From assembly GCA_020226215.1 (NCBI GenBank), contig CM035235.1, positions 68,597,283 to 68,661,282 of the forward strand: a stretch of 64,000 bases of DNA. Reading direction: 5' to 3'. A program made the translations under genes and the position numbers. Under the pieces are notes generated by a model. That model saw only the letters and a program-made list of their open reading frames with translations. It ran no database searches and was not told the origin of the DNA. The DNA comes from Sindora glabra (taxonomy: Eukaryota > Streptophyta > Magnoliopsida > Fabales > Fabaceae). Shown here one piece after another: positions 36,606-49,139 of this stretch (position 1 is its first letter; each line of letters opens with the position of its first letter).

Positions 36606-37076
36606 CGTTAATTTATTTTAAAAAATATTTAATATATAATAATATATTATTTATATATATATCTCAATAAATTAATAATAAATTTATATAATTTTAAAAT
36701 TTATTTTAATAGAATAAATATAATATATATTACTTATAAAAAGTATTTAATTTTAAAAATATCCAATAATTTAATAATAAATTATAATAATTTTGAAAAT
36801 TATTTAATAGAATAAATATAATAAATATATTGACTAATATATAAAATTTAAAAATATTAAAATAAAAAATATTCAAATAATTTATAAAATATACTCATAC
36901 CTTTATATGTCATTTTACATACAAACAGCTAATATAAACAGCTAATTTTACCAAACACTCTTATTTAAACAGTTAATATAATCAGCTAGTCAAATCAGCT
37001 AATACAATCAGCTATAAGCTAATAACTAATCAAACCAGCTAACAGTTCCAGCTATCAGCTTTTTACCAAACACCCC
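36606..37076. mobile_element. AT-rich insertion with CAGCTA-repeat end (hAT-like?)
   Basis: This 470-bp insert splits a tandem-repeat copy; AATGATAAGAAACCC lies on both sides. Its right end carries many CAGCTA or CAGCTAT units and finishes in TACCAAACACCCC. Such ends are common in plant MITEs often classed as hAT-like. The matching left end was not found, so the boundaries are approximate. Confidence 0.5.
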
Positions 37077-37144
37077 AATGATAAGAAACCCAGTTTTTCT
37101 TGTTTCTCTTTTCCTATTGCACCATTTTCCAATTGTTATAATTT

Positions 37145-38430
37145 CTTTCTTGTCCGGCTATATATTGTCCAGTCAAGTAAACTTCCAACAGACGCATCCG
37201 AAATCAATCAACTTTCAAGCCAGTCTGTCAATCAACTCATCTCTCTACATGATTGTGATATGGGCAGATGGCGACTACTTTTGTTTTGTGGGTAAAACTC
37301 AGAACTGTGAACACATGTTAATGTTTACCCTTTTGGAGAAAAATATTTATTTTTATTTATTATTTTAAAAAATTAATATTATATTTATTATTTTTTAAAT
37401 ATTATTTTTACCATCTAAATAAATATTTATTAATTTTATTAATCAGGGAACTTTTCTCGATTTTTATGTAATAAGCTTAAATAATAGTTAAAAGGAAATA
37501 AAAAATATAACAAATATATATGGGGGATCTACTTCGACGAGGGACAAAGCCCAAATTGAGGTATAATAATAAATATGGGAAGAGTCACCCTATCACATTT
37601 CTTAGAACAAGACTAGAAGCATCAGTACGAGGACTACTTGAGAAGTGAATATCTAAATTATCGAGTCGATGGAATGCATCAACTCTGCCAAATAATTAAC
37701 AACACTGTTAAGCTCGTTATAGTAGAGAAAAAATTTGCTAGATCATAGGTTTTCGAAAAATTGACGGGTATAGTTAATTAAAGGGTTGCAACTATAATTT
37801 TAAAAATCAAACCAACAAACTAATTGAACCAACAAATCAGCCAATGAATCAGCAGTTAGAAGTATAAGATCAGAAATCATAATTTTTAAAATTAAATTGA
37901 TTATTAAATTTGACAAATCACCGGCTCATCAATTCACCCATTTAAATCCATTGGTTGAATTTTTTTACTTAAAAATATAAGTTATATGTATTTTTAATAT
38001 GTATATATACACACACATATATATACATTAATATTATATATTTATAATAATAAGTTATGATAAAATTAAAAAAGTAATACAATATAAATTAATGATATAA
38101 ATGAATAAATAATAAAATATAAGTGATATAATAATTTATATTAAAAATATTAAAAAATATAAATTTAATTAATCTAAAATCATGATGGCATTGCATTTCT
38201 ATTGTTATAAAATTATAAAATTTTTATTTTTTAAAAAAATATGTAAAGCTTGTAACGAACCAGTTCAACAATTTAGTTCACATCAGTTCCAACTGATTTG
38301 TAAACATTTTCAATTCAATACTCCTAAATATTGCTAAAACCCAATGACCGGTAGCCAAATTTGTCTTGAAACACTATATGGATTTAGCTTTGAACATCCA
38401 TATAGCTTTGAACGTTTTAGCTTGCAAATA
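37145..38430. other. Non-coding DNA
   Basis: No gene is recognised. A lower-AT stretch at about 37520-37730 has no clear product. Confidence 0.45.
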
Positions 38431-38435
38431 AGGCC

Positions 38436-38642
38436 AAGTTTACTGTGCCCTTGCAAGTTTTATGAATAAAATTATAAATTCTTATAAAAAATTGTGAATT
38501 TTATGCGAGTAGTAGTTGTATACAACTCTTTTCATATGATATAAGTTACATGCGGTAGTATTATTCATATAAGACTTGTAATTTTTTATAAAATCTCATA
38601 ATTTTATTTATAAATCTCATCATTTAAGATAAATTTGCTCTG
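38436..38642. mobile_element. Foldback MITE (about 200 bp)
   Basis: AAGTTTTATGAATAAAATTA at 38454 is matched by the inverted TGAGATTTATAAATAAAATT from about 38625. The similarity continues about 45 bp inward (ATAAAAAATT) and about 18 bp outward. No target duplication was resolved. Confidence 0.65.
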
Positions 38643-40115
38643 ATTTCCACCAGAGCATAGTAATCTTACCCTACAAAAAATCATAGCAGGTGATAAAAAA
38701 AAAAGGGTCTTAAGATTTTTTTTATAATTGTAAGGAAAAGTATAAATTACTCCATTTAACTCTAGGTTAGTTAAATTTTATGCCTTTTAGTTTAGAAATT
38801 AGGAGATAACATATATCTTTTACTTAATTAATTATTTTATCAAATTATATACCTTTTTATGAAGTTTTTAAATAGAAATCAAAACATCATAAATTCTTGA
38901 TTTATTATGATATTTTTTGAATAATAATTTCTCACTTTATATACAAGTATTTAATTAAAAAAATTTATATTTAATATTATTTTTATTAATTATATAATAT
39001 AAAATTTATGTATAAAAAATAATTAAAAAATAACATATTACATTATTTTGATTATTGTTTAAAAGTTTTATAAAAAAATATAATTTAATAAAATAATTTT
39101 TTAAGTAAATAATGAGTATTAATTTTAAATTTTATAAATTTTAAGGAATAATAAACATTAATTCTAAATTCATAAACTTTAAGTGAATGTTTTCTAAATT
39201 TCTAATAGCAATGGGCAATATCCAACCTCTAAAGTTAAAAATAGATAGATGTATTTTTAACTTATTTTAAAGTTTTTGAAATTGTAAACTCTCTTATTTT
39301 AAAGGTCTTGAAATTGCAAACGGAATGCAAAAGTTTCTCACTTTGCAACAAGCAAAAATGTTGCATGTTAAATCAATCCTTTGTTAGTCGTACTACTGTT
39401 ATGTCAGGTTGGGTTACTATAGGATTTATAGCATGAGTCTTAGACGCTATCATTGCTGAAAAATTAGTTAATAATTAATAAATTAATTAAAATATTTTAT
39501 AAAATTAATTATTAAATTAATTAAAATTATAAAATAATATAAAAAATATATTAATAAAATAGATATATAATTAAATTATATTAACATAATTAAAAATTTT
39601 AAAAATATATAATATTTAATATTTAATTAATTATTTTTTATAAACTTATATATTTATTATTTAAAATTAAGATATAATTATATTAAAATTAAGTTAATTA
39701 TATTTTATAAAAATTATTTAAATTTATATTACAAGGGATATTGATTGTAATTAATAAAAAAATAAAGATAAATTTAAAAAGAATTTAAAAAAAATAATTT
39801 ATAAGTTATAAATTATTTTAAATAATTTATTGAATTAAAGTATAATTTATAATTAGTGCAAAAAATACTTTTAAAAATTAATTTATAATTTATTATTTAG
39901 GCTAATAAACTATAAATTAATTTATTTATTACGTAAAACGGAACTTAAATAACCTACATTTTAAGTATTAATTGCAAAATTATAATTGTAATAATAATTT
40001 TCATTTACAAATTTGCACCATTATCTTTTTTAATTCAAAATTCAAAATTATTCATAAAGCATGTTAAGCGAAAGAACACCTACTTTACAAGACAAACATT
40101 TGAAAAAAGTTCGAT
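38643..40115. other. AT-rich non-coding DNA
   Basis: Very AT-rich sequence with no gene or clear element ends. Confidence 0.5.
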
Positions 40116-40119
40116 AGAA

Positions 40120-40698
40120 TTGTAGTTTTTATCTCTTAATTTTTATTAAAATTTTAATTTTATCTTTTATATTTTATATGAAGTAAATTTATTCAAACTT
40201 TTTAAATGCGCATAATATCACTCAGCACTCTAACTCTGTTAAACTATTTAATTAATATGATTACATAACATTTAATTCGGCATTTTAGTAATTTATATAA
40301 GTCATATTTTTATATTTTTATAATAAAATGGTATTTTTGATTTACAGCTTTTATTGAAATTTTAATCTTGTTTCCAAAATCTCATTTGATGCAAATTTAC
40401 ATTCTAACATTCTTCTTTCATAATTACATAACTTTCAAATAAAATTTAGAAGATAAAATTAAAAATTTAAAGAAAGTTAATAAATCAAAAGTGTTTTTTT
40501 TATTTTTTCCATTAGAATATAAAAATATAACTTATGTAAGTCATATAAGATATCATATAAGTACCTTCTTAAAAAGTCTAAAAGAGTTAGGCTAAATAAC
40601 ATTGTGCATTTTTTAAAAAAAAATTAAAGAGTAAATTTATTTCAAACATAACTTAATAGGATATAATTAAAATTTTAATGAGAATTAAAAAATAACAA
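40120..40698. mobile_element. Long-TIR non-autonomous element (0.58 kb)
   Basis: The left arm contains TTATTAAAATTTTAATTTTA and the inverted right arm CATTAAAATTTTAATTATAT. The similarity runs about 100 bp (TGAARTAAATTTA and GCRCAATRTTA-like text in both). There is no coding content, and no target duplication was resolved. Confidence 0.6.
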
Positions 40699-41039
40699 GT
40701 GCCACTTTGCCAAAAAGTTTTTAACTTTTTATGCAAACATTATTTACAAAATTATCACATCTGGACAGTTTATTTGGACATGAAAATAAAGCGACTAAGT
40801 CCATCATTGATTTACTTAATTAAATACGCCCGGTTTTGTAAGCCCACCGCTTTACAAACTTTAATTTCGAACTTGCCATTGGTTCAAATAAAATGAAAAT
40901 TTTTATTTGTTCCTCCTTTTTACAATTTTTAATTGCTAACTTGCCTTAGCAAAAGCATGGACATTAGTACAAACCCGTTTGATTCTCCCCAGCATAAGTA
41001 ATCGAATAGAATTAGATTATTAAGATTTCATTTATTTTT

Positions 41040-41295
41040 TGAAAGATAATTTTCATGAAAAATTTTATTTTTTTATGTATAAATAAAAGAATATTATATA
41101 TTTTTATATTTTTTGATTAAAAAATAATATCTAAAATTATGATAATAGTAAAAGAGAACTTCCTCTTTTAAATAATAAGTTATTTTCTATCAAATCTATT
41201 ATATTTAACATTAAACATATTAATTATTTTTTATTATTTTGATAGTTTGTAACTATATTCTTATGTAAGATATTTTTTACTAAAACAAACGGAGA
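41040..41295. repeat. AT-rich repeat family, copy 1
   Basis: The block about 41180-41290 (attattttttattattttga; ttatattctt) aligns with 48110-48215 and more loosely with 63070-63200. All three probably belong to one MITE family. Confidence 0.6.
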
Positions 41296-41639
41296 CTAAA
41301 TGGAAAATTGCAATAATTTATATTAGTGTACTATTTTGATTTAGTCTTAAAAATCCATTTTAAATTAGTTGAATAAGTACATACGCTCGTAAAGCAACTT
41401 TTTTAACAAGCATTTTACTTGTCTCCTAATTTGTTTGAATGAGTGAACAACGAATATAAGTAGGAAAATATCTCAAAATTATCTCATGAGAAGTTCGAGT
41501 CAATCTTACCACAACCAGAAAAGTGTACGTGAATATGTTGAAGTCCTATTATACCAAATATAAGAATAATAAAGGTTGCTGCCTTCGTAGTCCTTGGATG
41601 CGAGAAAGAACGCTAAATGGAAAAAACCGGAAGACTGAC

Positions 41640-41714
41640 AGCAAACTAATGGCTCCGTTGGTTTCTCGGAAGACGTTTTTGGAAAAAAAAAAAAAGTCCC
41701 ATTTCCTTGTATAC
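41640..41714. mobile_element. Left arm of a MITE split by the LINE
   Basis: GGCTCCGTTGGTTTCTCGGA and GACGTTTTTGGAAAAA lie just left of the LINE target duplication. Just right of the LINE, 48036-48230 ends in AGATGTTTTCCATCAA, which is roughly the inverted form. The LINE therefore seems to have landed inside a MITE of the family seen at 41.1 and 63.1 kb. Confidence 0.45.
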
Positions 41715-41746
41715 AAATAAAGAAACATAACATCATTATGTATCAA

Positions 41747-41988
41747 AATTATCATCTTTGAAATTTCCATCGTCATAGTGAGAGGAGCGGCTCGGTAACT
41801 GTTAGGTTTTAACTGTTTGATACAGAAATTCAAACTCTTCTTTACAATCGATTCTAATTTTTCGGTAAATTATCATCTTTGAAATTTTCATCGTCATAGT
41901 GAGAGGAGCGGCTCGGTGACTGCTAGGTTTTAACTGTTTGATACAGAAATTCAAATTCTTCTTTACAATCGATTCTAATTTTCCGGTA
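41747..41988 (+). repeat. Two tandem 121-bp monomers in the LINE 5' UTR
   Basis: The run aattatcatctttgaaattt and gagaggagcggctcggt occur twice at a 121-bp spacing (41751 and 41872). Only a few differences separate the copies. Tandem 5' monomers act as promoters in some mammalian L1s; a similar role here is inference. Confidence 0.92.
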
Positions 41989-42087
41989 AGCTTTGAGAGG
42001 AGTTTAGTATCCCTGTGGGTTCCGAGAGCAATTTTGGTTAGAGTTCCCTTCGATCCAAAAGTTTCGGCTTATGAAATCGCATTGCAA

Positions 42088-43892
42088 TGGGGGAAGTAAT
42101 AAAAGAGGTTAGGCAAATTATTAGTGAGGAAGAAGATTTACTGATTTGTAGTAAGAAAAAAGCAAAAAACTTTGAGAATGGGGAAATTCAATGGATGATG
42201 CTATGGAGGAAAGAGTCATGGAACAAAAACTAGAATTAGATCCAAGGCCGAATGTAGACCAGGTGTTTGATAATGTGCCTGAAATACAAGGTAGGGAAAT
42301 TCAGAATCGCAACTTAATTTCCTATAAGGATACTCTGTTAGGTATCAATGGAGAATTGGGTATTCAAGATGAAGGAATTGATTATGAAAAGGAATTAGAG
42401 GATTCGGAGGAGGATCAAGAGTAGAATGCAAGTGGGGAAGAAGATGTGTATTGTCCCAATGTCATAATTTCCAAAGAGGAGAGATTGGAATTATGTAAAC
42501 CTTGGAAGTTAACATTGATTGTGAAACTGCTGGGAAGAAGGATGGGATTGAAATTCCAGAGGCAAAGATTACAAAAGTTATAGGGAATCCATGGAGCTTT
42601 TGAATTTATAGACATGGAGAATGATTTTTTTCTAGTGAGATTTACTAACTCACAGGATTACAATCATGTTCTCAGAGAAGGTCCCTGGATGGTTGTTAAT
42701 CATTATTTGATAGTGCAAAGATGGAAACCTGACTTTGATCCATTTGAGGATGAAGTAAGAAAAATAGTTGTTTGGATGAGAGTCTCAGGTTTGCCGATAG
42801 AGTATTACAATCAACATTTTCTTTGGAGATTGGGTAATCATTTTGGAAGAACTCTAAAGGTAGATAATAATACATTAAGAAGGGACGAAGTTGGTGAAGA
42901 GTTTCTAGTGGAAAGAGCTAAATTTGCTAGGATCTATATTGAAATAAATCTAAGGAAGCAATTCTTATCTAAATTTAAGCTGAGAGGGAAAGTTTATAGG
43001 GTGGAATACGAAGGCTTGCATACTATATGCTTTAAATGTAGAAAGCATGGTCACAGAAAGGGATTCTGCTTGTTTGGAGAGGAAGGAGCTAGAATGGCAC
43101 AGGATGATGAACTACCTAAAAAAGCTACTGATATTGCTCAATCAACAAGAGTTGAGGTTAGTAGTGAAGCTTTTGGGGCTTGGATGATCATGCAAAAATC
43201 TAGAGGCAGATCCTATAAAGTAGAAGGAAGGAACTTTATGGAAAGAGTAGCAAGAAAAAAGAAAAAAAGAGGTACCAAGCAGCTTTGGTGGAAAAGTTAA
43301 GAATCAAGTATTGGAATGATCACGTTATGATGTGCTAGCAGAGAATGAGGAGGTGAGTGATATGGAAATAATTCAAAATGAAAACTCTCCTAGTGTAAAT
43401 AAAGAGAAGCAGAGGAAATCATCAATGGGCTTTGATCATTCTGGAGCAATTCTACAAGAAGCTAAATTGATAAATCAGGTTAATTCCAATATGGGAAAGG
43501 GGCAGAAAGGCAAAAATAATTGTAAAAAGATGAATGAAAATATCTAGGGACAAGGAAAGAAAGTGAATATTGGTGCTTATAAGAATATCTCTAGCTCTTT
43601 CAAAGAGAAGACTCAATTGGTGTTGTCTCCTTCAAAAGGATCAAATGTTAGCTCAAGTAAGAAATCAAGAAGAAGTATTACCAGTCTTAAAATGGATATT
43701 AGGAAAGCTAGTAGCTCCAAGATAGATTAGGAGACTACTAAAAATAAAGGAATTATTGAGGAACCACCTAAACCTCTAGATAAAGCTTGGTGTATGGATT
43801 ATATGAGGAGAGCTAATAGATAACTACAGTTGATGGATAGAGATTTAGCTGTTAAAGCTCTAAGAAGTATCAAGGCACATCACCTTGTTTAA
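42088..43892 (+). pseudogene. LINE ORF1 (DUF4283, zinc knuckle), broken
   Basis: ORF1 of plant L1 elements is an RNA-binding protein of the retrotransposition particle. From the ATG at 42088, a first stretch changes frame near 42185. It continues at 42191 with an acidic linker and, after two stops, DUF4283 (42614-42990, VRFTNSQDYNHVLREGPWMV, WMRVSGLPIEYYN). A CCHC-type knuckle, CFKCRKHGHRKGFC, follows at about 43030-43070. A second frameshift at an A-rich run (43255-43275) precedes DVLAENEEVSD and a basic tail ending at 43890-43892. Other premature stops lie in the tail. Confidence 0.9.
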
Positions 43893-43914
43893 GTGATTCT
43901 TGTTTATGGTAATC

Positions 43915-46900
43915 ATGTCTTGTTTAGCATGGAATTGTATGGGAACTGGTGCACAATCCTTTCTTGGTCTTATCCAGGATTTAAGGAAGCTGCATAATGT
44001 TAGAATATTAGCTTTGTTTGAAACTCATATTAGAGGTCATAAAGCAGAAAAAATTATTAAAAAAATAAAATTTGAAGCTGCCTATAGGGTTGACCCCATA
44101 GGTTTTTCGGGAGGGATTTGCCTTCTGCGGAATGATCAAGAAGTGAAGGTTGACATTTTAGAAGTTCATAATTAGTATATTCATATGAGAATTTGTTTAA
44201 CTTAAGAAGATTATGAGAGTTGGATGACATTTGTGTATGCTGGTCCTAAACCCCATGCAAGGGATTCTCTTTGGCAAAATTTAACCACATTAGCTATTGG
44301 AATTAGAGGGCCATGGGTAGCTATTGGGGATTTCAATTCTTACTTATTTGTTAATGATAAACAAGGGGGCAGTCATCCTAATTGGAGGAATATGAGAAAG
44401 TTTGCCAAATGCTTAGAATCTTGTGGCTTATTTGACATGGGATATATAGGTCTTGCTTTTACATGGGAAAGAAGAGGGGTTAAGGAGAGAATTGCTTGAA
44501 GTTTATGTAATTTGGAGTGGAGACTAAGATTTCCAAAAGCTGGAGTGTTCCATCTATCCTTTTTTAAATCTGATCACAGACCCTTGCTATTGATAATAAA
44601 GGGTAGAGAAGAAATTATAAGAGGTTCTTAACCTTTTAGGTTTTCTATGGCCTGGCTCTTTGAAGAATCATTTTTAGGACTAGTTGTTGATACTTGGAAA
44701 GAAGCAAAAGATTGGAAGAAGGTAGTGGATTTGTTTACTATAAAAGCTAATGATTGGAAGATTAATGTTTTTGGGAATGTTGTCAAAAAGAAGAGAAGGT
44801 TGATGGCGAGAATTCAGGGAATTAATCATAAACTGACAGAGGGATCAAATCTGTTCATAGAAAATTTACAAAATAAGCTATGGAGGGAATATGAAAAAAT
44901 CCTTCTCCAAGAAGAAATTCAATAGTTCCAGAAATCTAGGTGTAATTGGCTTCTTTATGGAGATAAAAACACAAAATATTTTCATACATCTATTATTATC
45001 AGGAGGAAAAGAATCAAAATTGTTGCCCTGAAGAATGATGATAGAGAATGGATAACTGAAAACAATAGCTTGAGAAATATGGTAAGGGATTTTTATCAGA
45101 AGTTGTACTCTAAGGAGAATCAATAGGATGCTATATATCCTTTAAAGAATGCTTTTTCGCGTTTACAAGAAGAAATTATGGAAGAATTGCTGGTTCCAGT
45201 GACTAAAGAAAAAATAAAGAAGGTGGTTTTTAGTTTATTTCCCCACAAAGCTTCAGGACCTAATGGACTCCATGCTTGCTTTATTCAAAGTCAGTGGAGC
45301 ACGGTTGGAGAATCATTTTGTGAATTAATTCTGGACATTTTTTAGAATCTTGGAAAAGTGAGGCATATAAATGATACCCTACTGGTTCTGATTTCAAAAA
45401 TAGAAAAACCAGAGGCTTTGAAGTAGTTTAGACCTATAAGCCTATGCAATATGGTGTATAAAGTTGTGATAAATATTATAGCTAACAGAATCAAGCCCTA
45501 TTTGGTAGATTTAACTTCCCCAAATTAGTGCAATTTTGTACCGGGAAGAAATAGTTCATATAATATTATAATTGCTTAAAAAATAATTCATACCATGAAG
45601 ATGAACAAGGGTGAGAAGGGAGTTATGGCTATTAAGGTGGATCTAGAGAAGGCATATGATCGGTTAAGGTGGGATTTCCTTGAAGACACTTTAATAGATG
45701 TTAGTTTACTTGCTAAAATAAGAACACTAATTATGCAGTGTGTATCTTCTTGTAGTATGAAAACTCTTTGGAATGACAATCAAACAGAACCTTTTAAGTC
45801 ATCCAGAGGGATTAGGCAGGGCGATCCATTATCTCCATATTTATTTGTTCTATGTGTAGAAAGATTGGCTCATGGTATCTCCAATGAAGTCAATAAAGGA
45901 TGCTAGAAGCTGGTTAAAGTTTGTAGAAATGGTTACCCTATTTCTTATCTCTTCTTTGCTGATGACTTGATCCTGTTTGCTGAAGCCTCTCTTAATCAGG
46001 TTGAGAGTATTCTAAAGTGCTCGAATACCTTCTGTTTGAGTTCGGGACAGAAAGTAAGCTCAGAAAAAACTAAAGTTTATTTCTCTAAAAATGTCAATCA
46101 TACTAGAGTGAATCAGATCAGTGAAGAATTGGGTTTTGGCCTCATTGCTGATTTAGGGAAGTATTTGGATGTTCCTTTACACCATAAAAGGGTGAAAAAA
46201 AGAACTTATGCCTATATTTTGGATAAAGTTCAAAAAAGGCTAAGTAATTGGAAATTGAATTCCATCTCTTTTGTTAGAAGAATTACCCTTTCTCAATCGA
46301 TCTTATCAATCCTACCTATGTATACTATGCAGACTACATTATTGCCTTCTAGAATATGTGAAAAAGTAGAAAAGAAAATGAGGAATTTTATCTGGGGTTC
46401 CAGCACTGATAAAAGGAAATCTCATTTTATTCACTGGAACCAAATGTGCCAACCTAAATATAGTGGAGGTACTGGACTTAAGATGCTAAAATGCCAAAAT
46501 GAGGCGTTCTTGATGCAAGTGGGTTTTAATTTGGTAAGAAAAAAAGATGCTTTATAGGCTAAAGTGCTAAGATAGAAGTATAGATATGGTAATTCTACTA
46601 TACTTAAGGTAGAGAAGAAGCATTCATAGTCCAACCTTTGGAAAGGCATTTGTAAGATATGGAATAATATTTATAAGGGAATCAGAATGGTTGTCTGTTA
46701 TGGGAAAAATACTAGATTTTAGATAGATTTTTAGGTAGGTAATTATCCTCTGTTGGATCTAGCAAGAAGTGAGATTCCAGAGGAGGAGAGGAATTTAACA
46801 GTGGATAAATATGTGAAGGAGGATGGAAGCTAGAATTAGGCTAAATTTGAATCCCTAGTACTGGCAGAGATTTGTAAGGAAATCTCCAACATTCACCCTC

Positions 46901-48008
46901 CAATGGATAGTTTGGGAGAAGATGAAATAGCTTGAAGTCCAACCAGAGATGGTAGATTTATGGTGAAATCTGCTTATCAGTTTATAACTGGAGGTAATGA
47001 TTCCCATTCAGATAGATGGAAGAAGATTTGGAAGAGGAAAGGGCTGCAGAGAATTCACACATTCTTATGGTTGTTAGCAAATAACAGCCTTCTGACTAAT
47101 GACATTCGTGCTCAAAGGCACATGGCAGAAGAAGGTTCTTGTCCAAGATGCAACAAAAGGGAAACCATTTTGCATGCCATAAGGGATTGTGAATCAGTGA
47201 ACTCTTATTAGTTAAAGCTGGTAAACCCAAGACATTGGGAGGAATTTTTTCCATTAAATCCGTTTGACTAGTTGAACTTTAATTTGCAACATAACAGAGG
47301 AAGACCAGAGGCTTAGGACTGGAGTCTTTTATTTAGCTTTGTCTGCCAGGAAATCTGGAGCCAACGGAATAAATGGGTTTTTGATCAAGATGCATTTTCT
47401 AATGCAGATTTAGTTCTTATTTGTTGCATAAAAGCTGATGAATTTCTGAGGATGAACAGAAACATGGATAAAGTAGGGTTAAATTGCTTTAAAAGAGATG
47501 TAGAGTGCATATGGATATCTCCAAGTTATAGTTAGGTGAAATTAAACACTGATGGATCGTGCTTGAAAGGAGGAGATGTTGTAGTTTGTGGTGGAGTCAT
47601 TAAAGATAGTGTTAGTAATTGGCTTGTGGGATTTGCCAGGAATGTGGACAAAGGGAGTGTCCTTTTTGCAGAACTATGGGGTGTTGTAACTGGCCTAGAA
47701 TTGGCATGGAATCAAAATTTTCAACAAGCCTGGGTGGAATTAGATTCATCAGTTGCAGTTCAAATTATCACCAAGGATTGTGTTATTTGATTAATAGAGA
47801 TTGGCAAGTGAAGATTACCCATAATTATAGAGAAAAAAATAGGGTTGCTGATTAGTTAGCTGCTAGAGGGCATGCTTTGTAAATTGGAACTCATATTTTT
47901 AATGAAGTTTCTCAGGGTTGTGGCAAAATCTGTATAGAAGATATTGTTGGAGTTACTTTTCTTAGAAATGTAAGGTTGTAGTTGGGCTTTGCCCCGTTTT
48001 GTAGCTAA
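43915..48008 (+). pseudogene. LINE ORF2: endonuclease, RT, RNase H, riddled with stops
   Basis: The start MSCLAWNCMGTG at 43915 is the family's usual one (an in-frame ATG also lies at 43906). Domains: APE endonuclease to about 44600 (LFETHIRGHK, WVAIGDFNSY, FKSDHRPLL); RT about 45160-46050 (KVDLEKAYDRL, RGIRQGDPLSPYLFVLCVERL, FFADDLILF with the FADD site); zf-RVT about 46960-47200 (WLLANNSLLTND, CPRCNKRETILHAIRDC); RNase H about 47536-47870 (KLNTDGSCLKGG, FAELWGVVTGLELAW). The frame stays in phase from 43915 to about 47785 and then shifts once, ending at 48006-48008. I count 27 internal stops (20 TAG, 4 TAA, 3 TGA). Confidence 0.93.
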
Positions 48009-48035
48009 AACAATAAAATAAAATAAAGAAACATA

Positions 48036-48230
48036 TAGTCTGTAATAAAAAAAATTATATTTAAAAAAATGTAAAAGGAGGAAAATAACCTCATTTTTTA
48101 AAATGGACAATTTGTTTTTTATCAAATTTTTTATATTTAATATTAAATATTTAAATTATTTTTTATTATCTTAATATTTTATAATTATATTTTAATAAAA
48201 GATGTTTTCCATCAAAATAGATAAAGCTTA
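48036..48230. repeat. AT-rich repeat family, copy 2 (right arm of split MITE)
   Basis: Similar to 41180-41290 (attattttttattat, taattatatt), ending in AGATGTTTTCCATCAA. It lies directly after the LINE's right target duplication. Confidence 0.55.
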
Positions 48231-48284
48231 AATAAACAAAAGTTTTCTTTCTTTTCTACAATACATTGAGCTCATTTTTGGCAA

Positions 48285-48460
48285 GTTCTTCTACTTAACA
48301 TTCAATTTTGAAATTGTAACCAAATTTATAGAAGTACCAGAACAAAATCTTTAGCTTCTCTCCTTTCCCATTTGCTCTTTGTGTGGCTAAGCCAATATAA
48401 AATGCAAGCTATTTAGAGGTAGGCAACTACATCGAAACAACTTCTAACAATACTTGGTCT
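48285..48460 (-). pseudogene. Receptor kinase C, C-terminal tail (right of the split)
   Basis: This is the 3' part of the last exon of pseudogene C, cut off from the rest by the CACTA element. On the plus strand caatataaaatgcaagctat and cttctaacaatacttggt align with the tail of relic D (58215-58312). The product would be the variable C-terminal tail after the kinase domain. Confidence 0.8.
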
Positions 48461-48479
48461 CACTACAACATTTTTTACC

Positions 48480-48800
48480 TATGAAAATGCAAAATTTAGC
48501 AACGGTCAAAAAATTGTTACATAAAACTACAATAAGCAACAGTTTTTAGCATATTGCTTATTATTTTATAAAACTATTGCCTCAAGTTGAAATAAGCAAC
48601 AATTTTAGTTTGTTGTCGATTATTTTATAAAATTATTGTTTAAAGTTGAATAAGCAACGATTTTAAGTTTGTTACTTTTTATTTTTATTTTTAGGTAACA
48701 CCTATTAAGCAACACTAATAAAACTGTTATTTAAATCTAACATATGCAACACTTAAATGATTGTTACTTTTTGTTTATTATTTATTATGAAATAAGCAAC
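48480..48800. repeat. CACTA left subterminal repeats
   Basis: Multiple degenerate copies of an AATAAGCAACAATTTT-type motif at roughly 40-60-bp spacing. These are the expected binding region for a CACTA TnpA-like protein. Confidence 0.75.
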
Positions 48801-49139
48801 ACTTGCCTAATTTTTTAAATTATTTTTTAAAAATATATTTTATATAAAATAAATTAATTAAACTTCTCATTTAAAATTTTTATTTTTATGTATTTTTTAT
48901 TTTTCTTAAATTATATTTTAAATTTATTTTTAAACTTTGGTTCAAAAAATATTATATTTGACAAATATTAAACACAATTATAATTTTTAGTTTGGTAAAA
49001 TTATTATTTTTATAAAATTGTATTAAACACAATTATAATTATTGTTTTTATAAAATATTATATTTGACAAATATTAATTAAATAAATTATAAATTAGTTT
49101 GGTAAAATTACAATTATATTATATGTTTTCAAAAATGCT

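Larger units (their letters stand above)
41730..48020 (+). mobile_element. Full-length L1-type LINE
   Basis: This 6.3-kb element is flanked by a perfect 15-bp target duplication, AAATAAAGAAACATA (41715-41729 and 48021-48035). It has a repeated 5' end, ORF1 with DUF4283 and a zinc knuckle, ORF2 with endonuclease, RT, zf-RVT and RNase H, a 3' UTR of only about 12 bases and an AATAAA-rich tail. All parts occur in the order of plant L1 elements that have acquired an RNase H. Both ORFs are broken, so the copy is immobile. Confidence 0.95.

Noticed and set aside
36259..36621. 120-codon plus-strand frame
   Set aside because: It is antisense to the LYM2-like signal-peptide exon and runs into a tandem repeat.
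43915..48008. Genuine stop-codon reassignment (TAG as Trp or Gln)
   Set aside because: Stops are of all three kinds and the sense codons TGG, CAG and CAA are still common in the same frame. Mutational decay is simpler.
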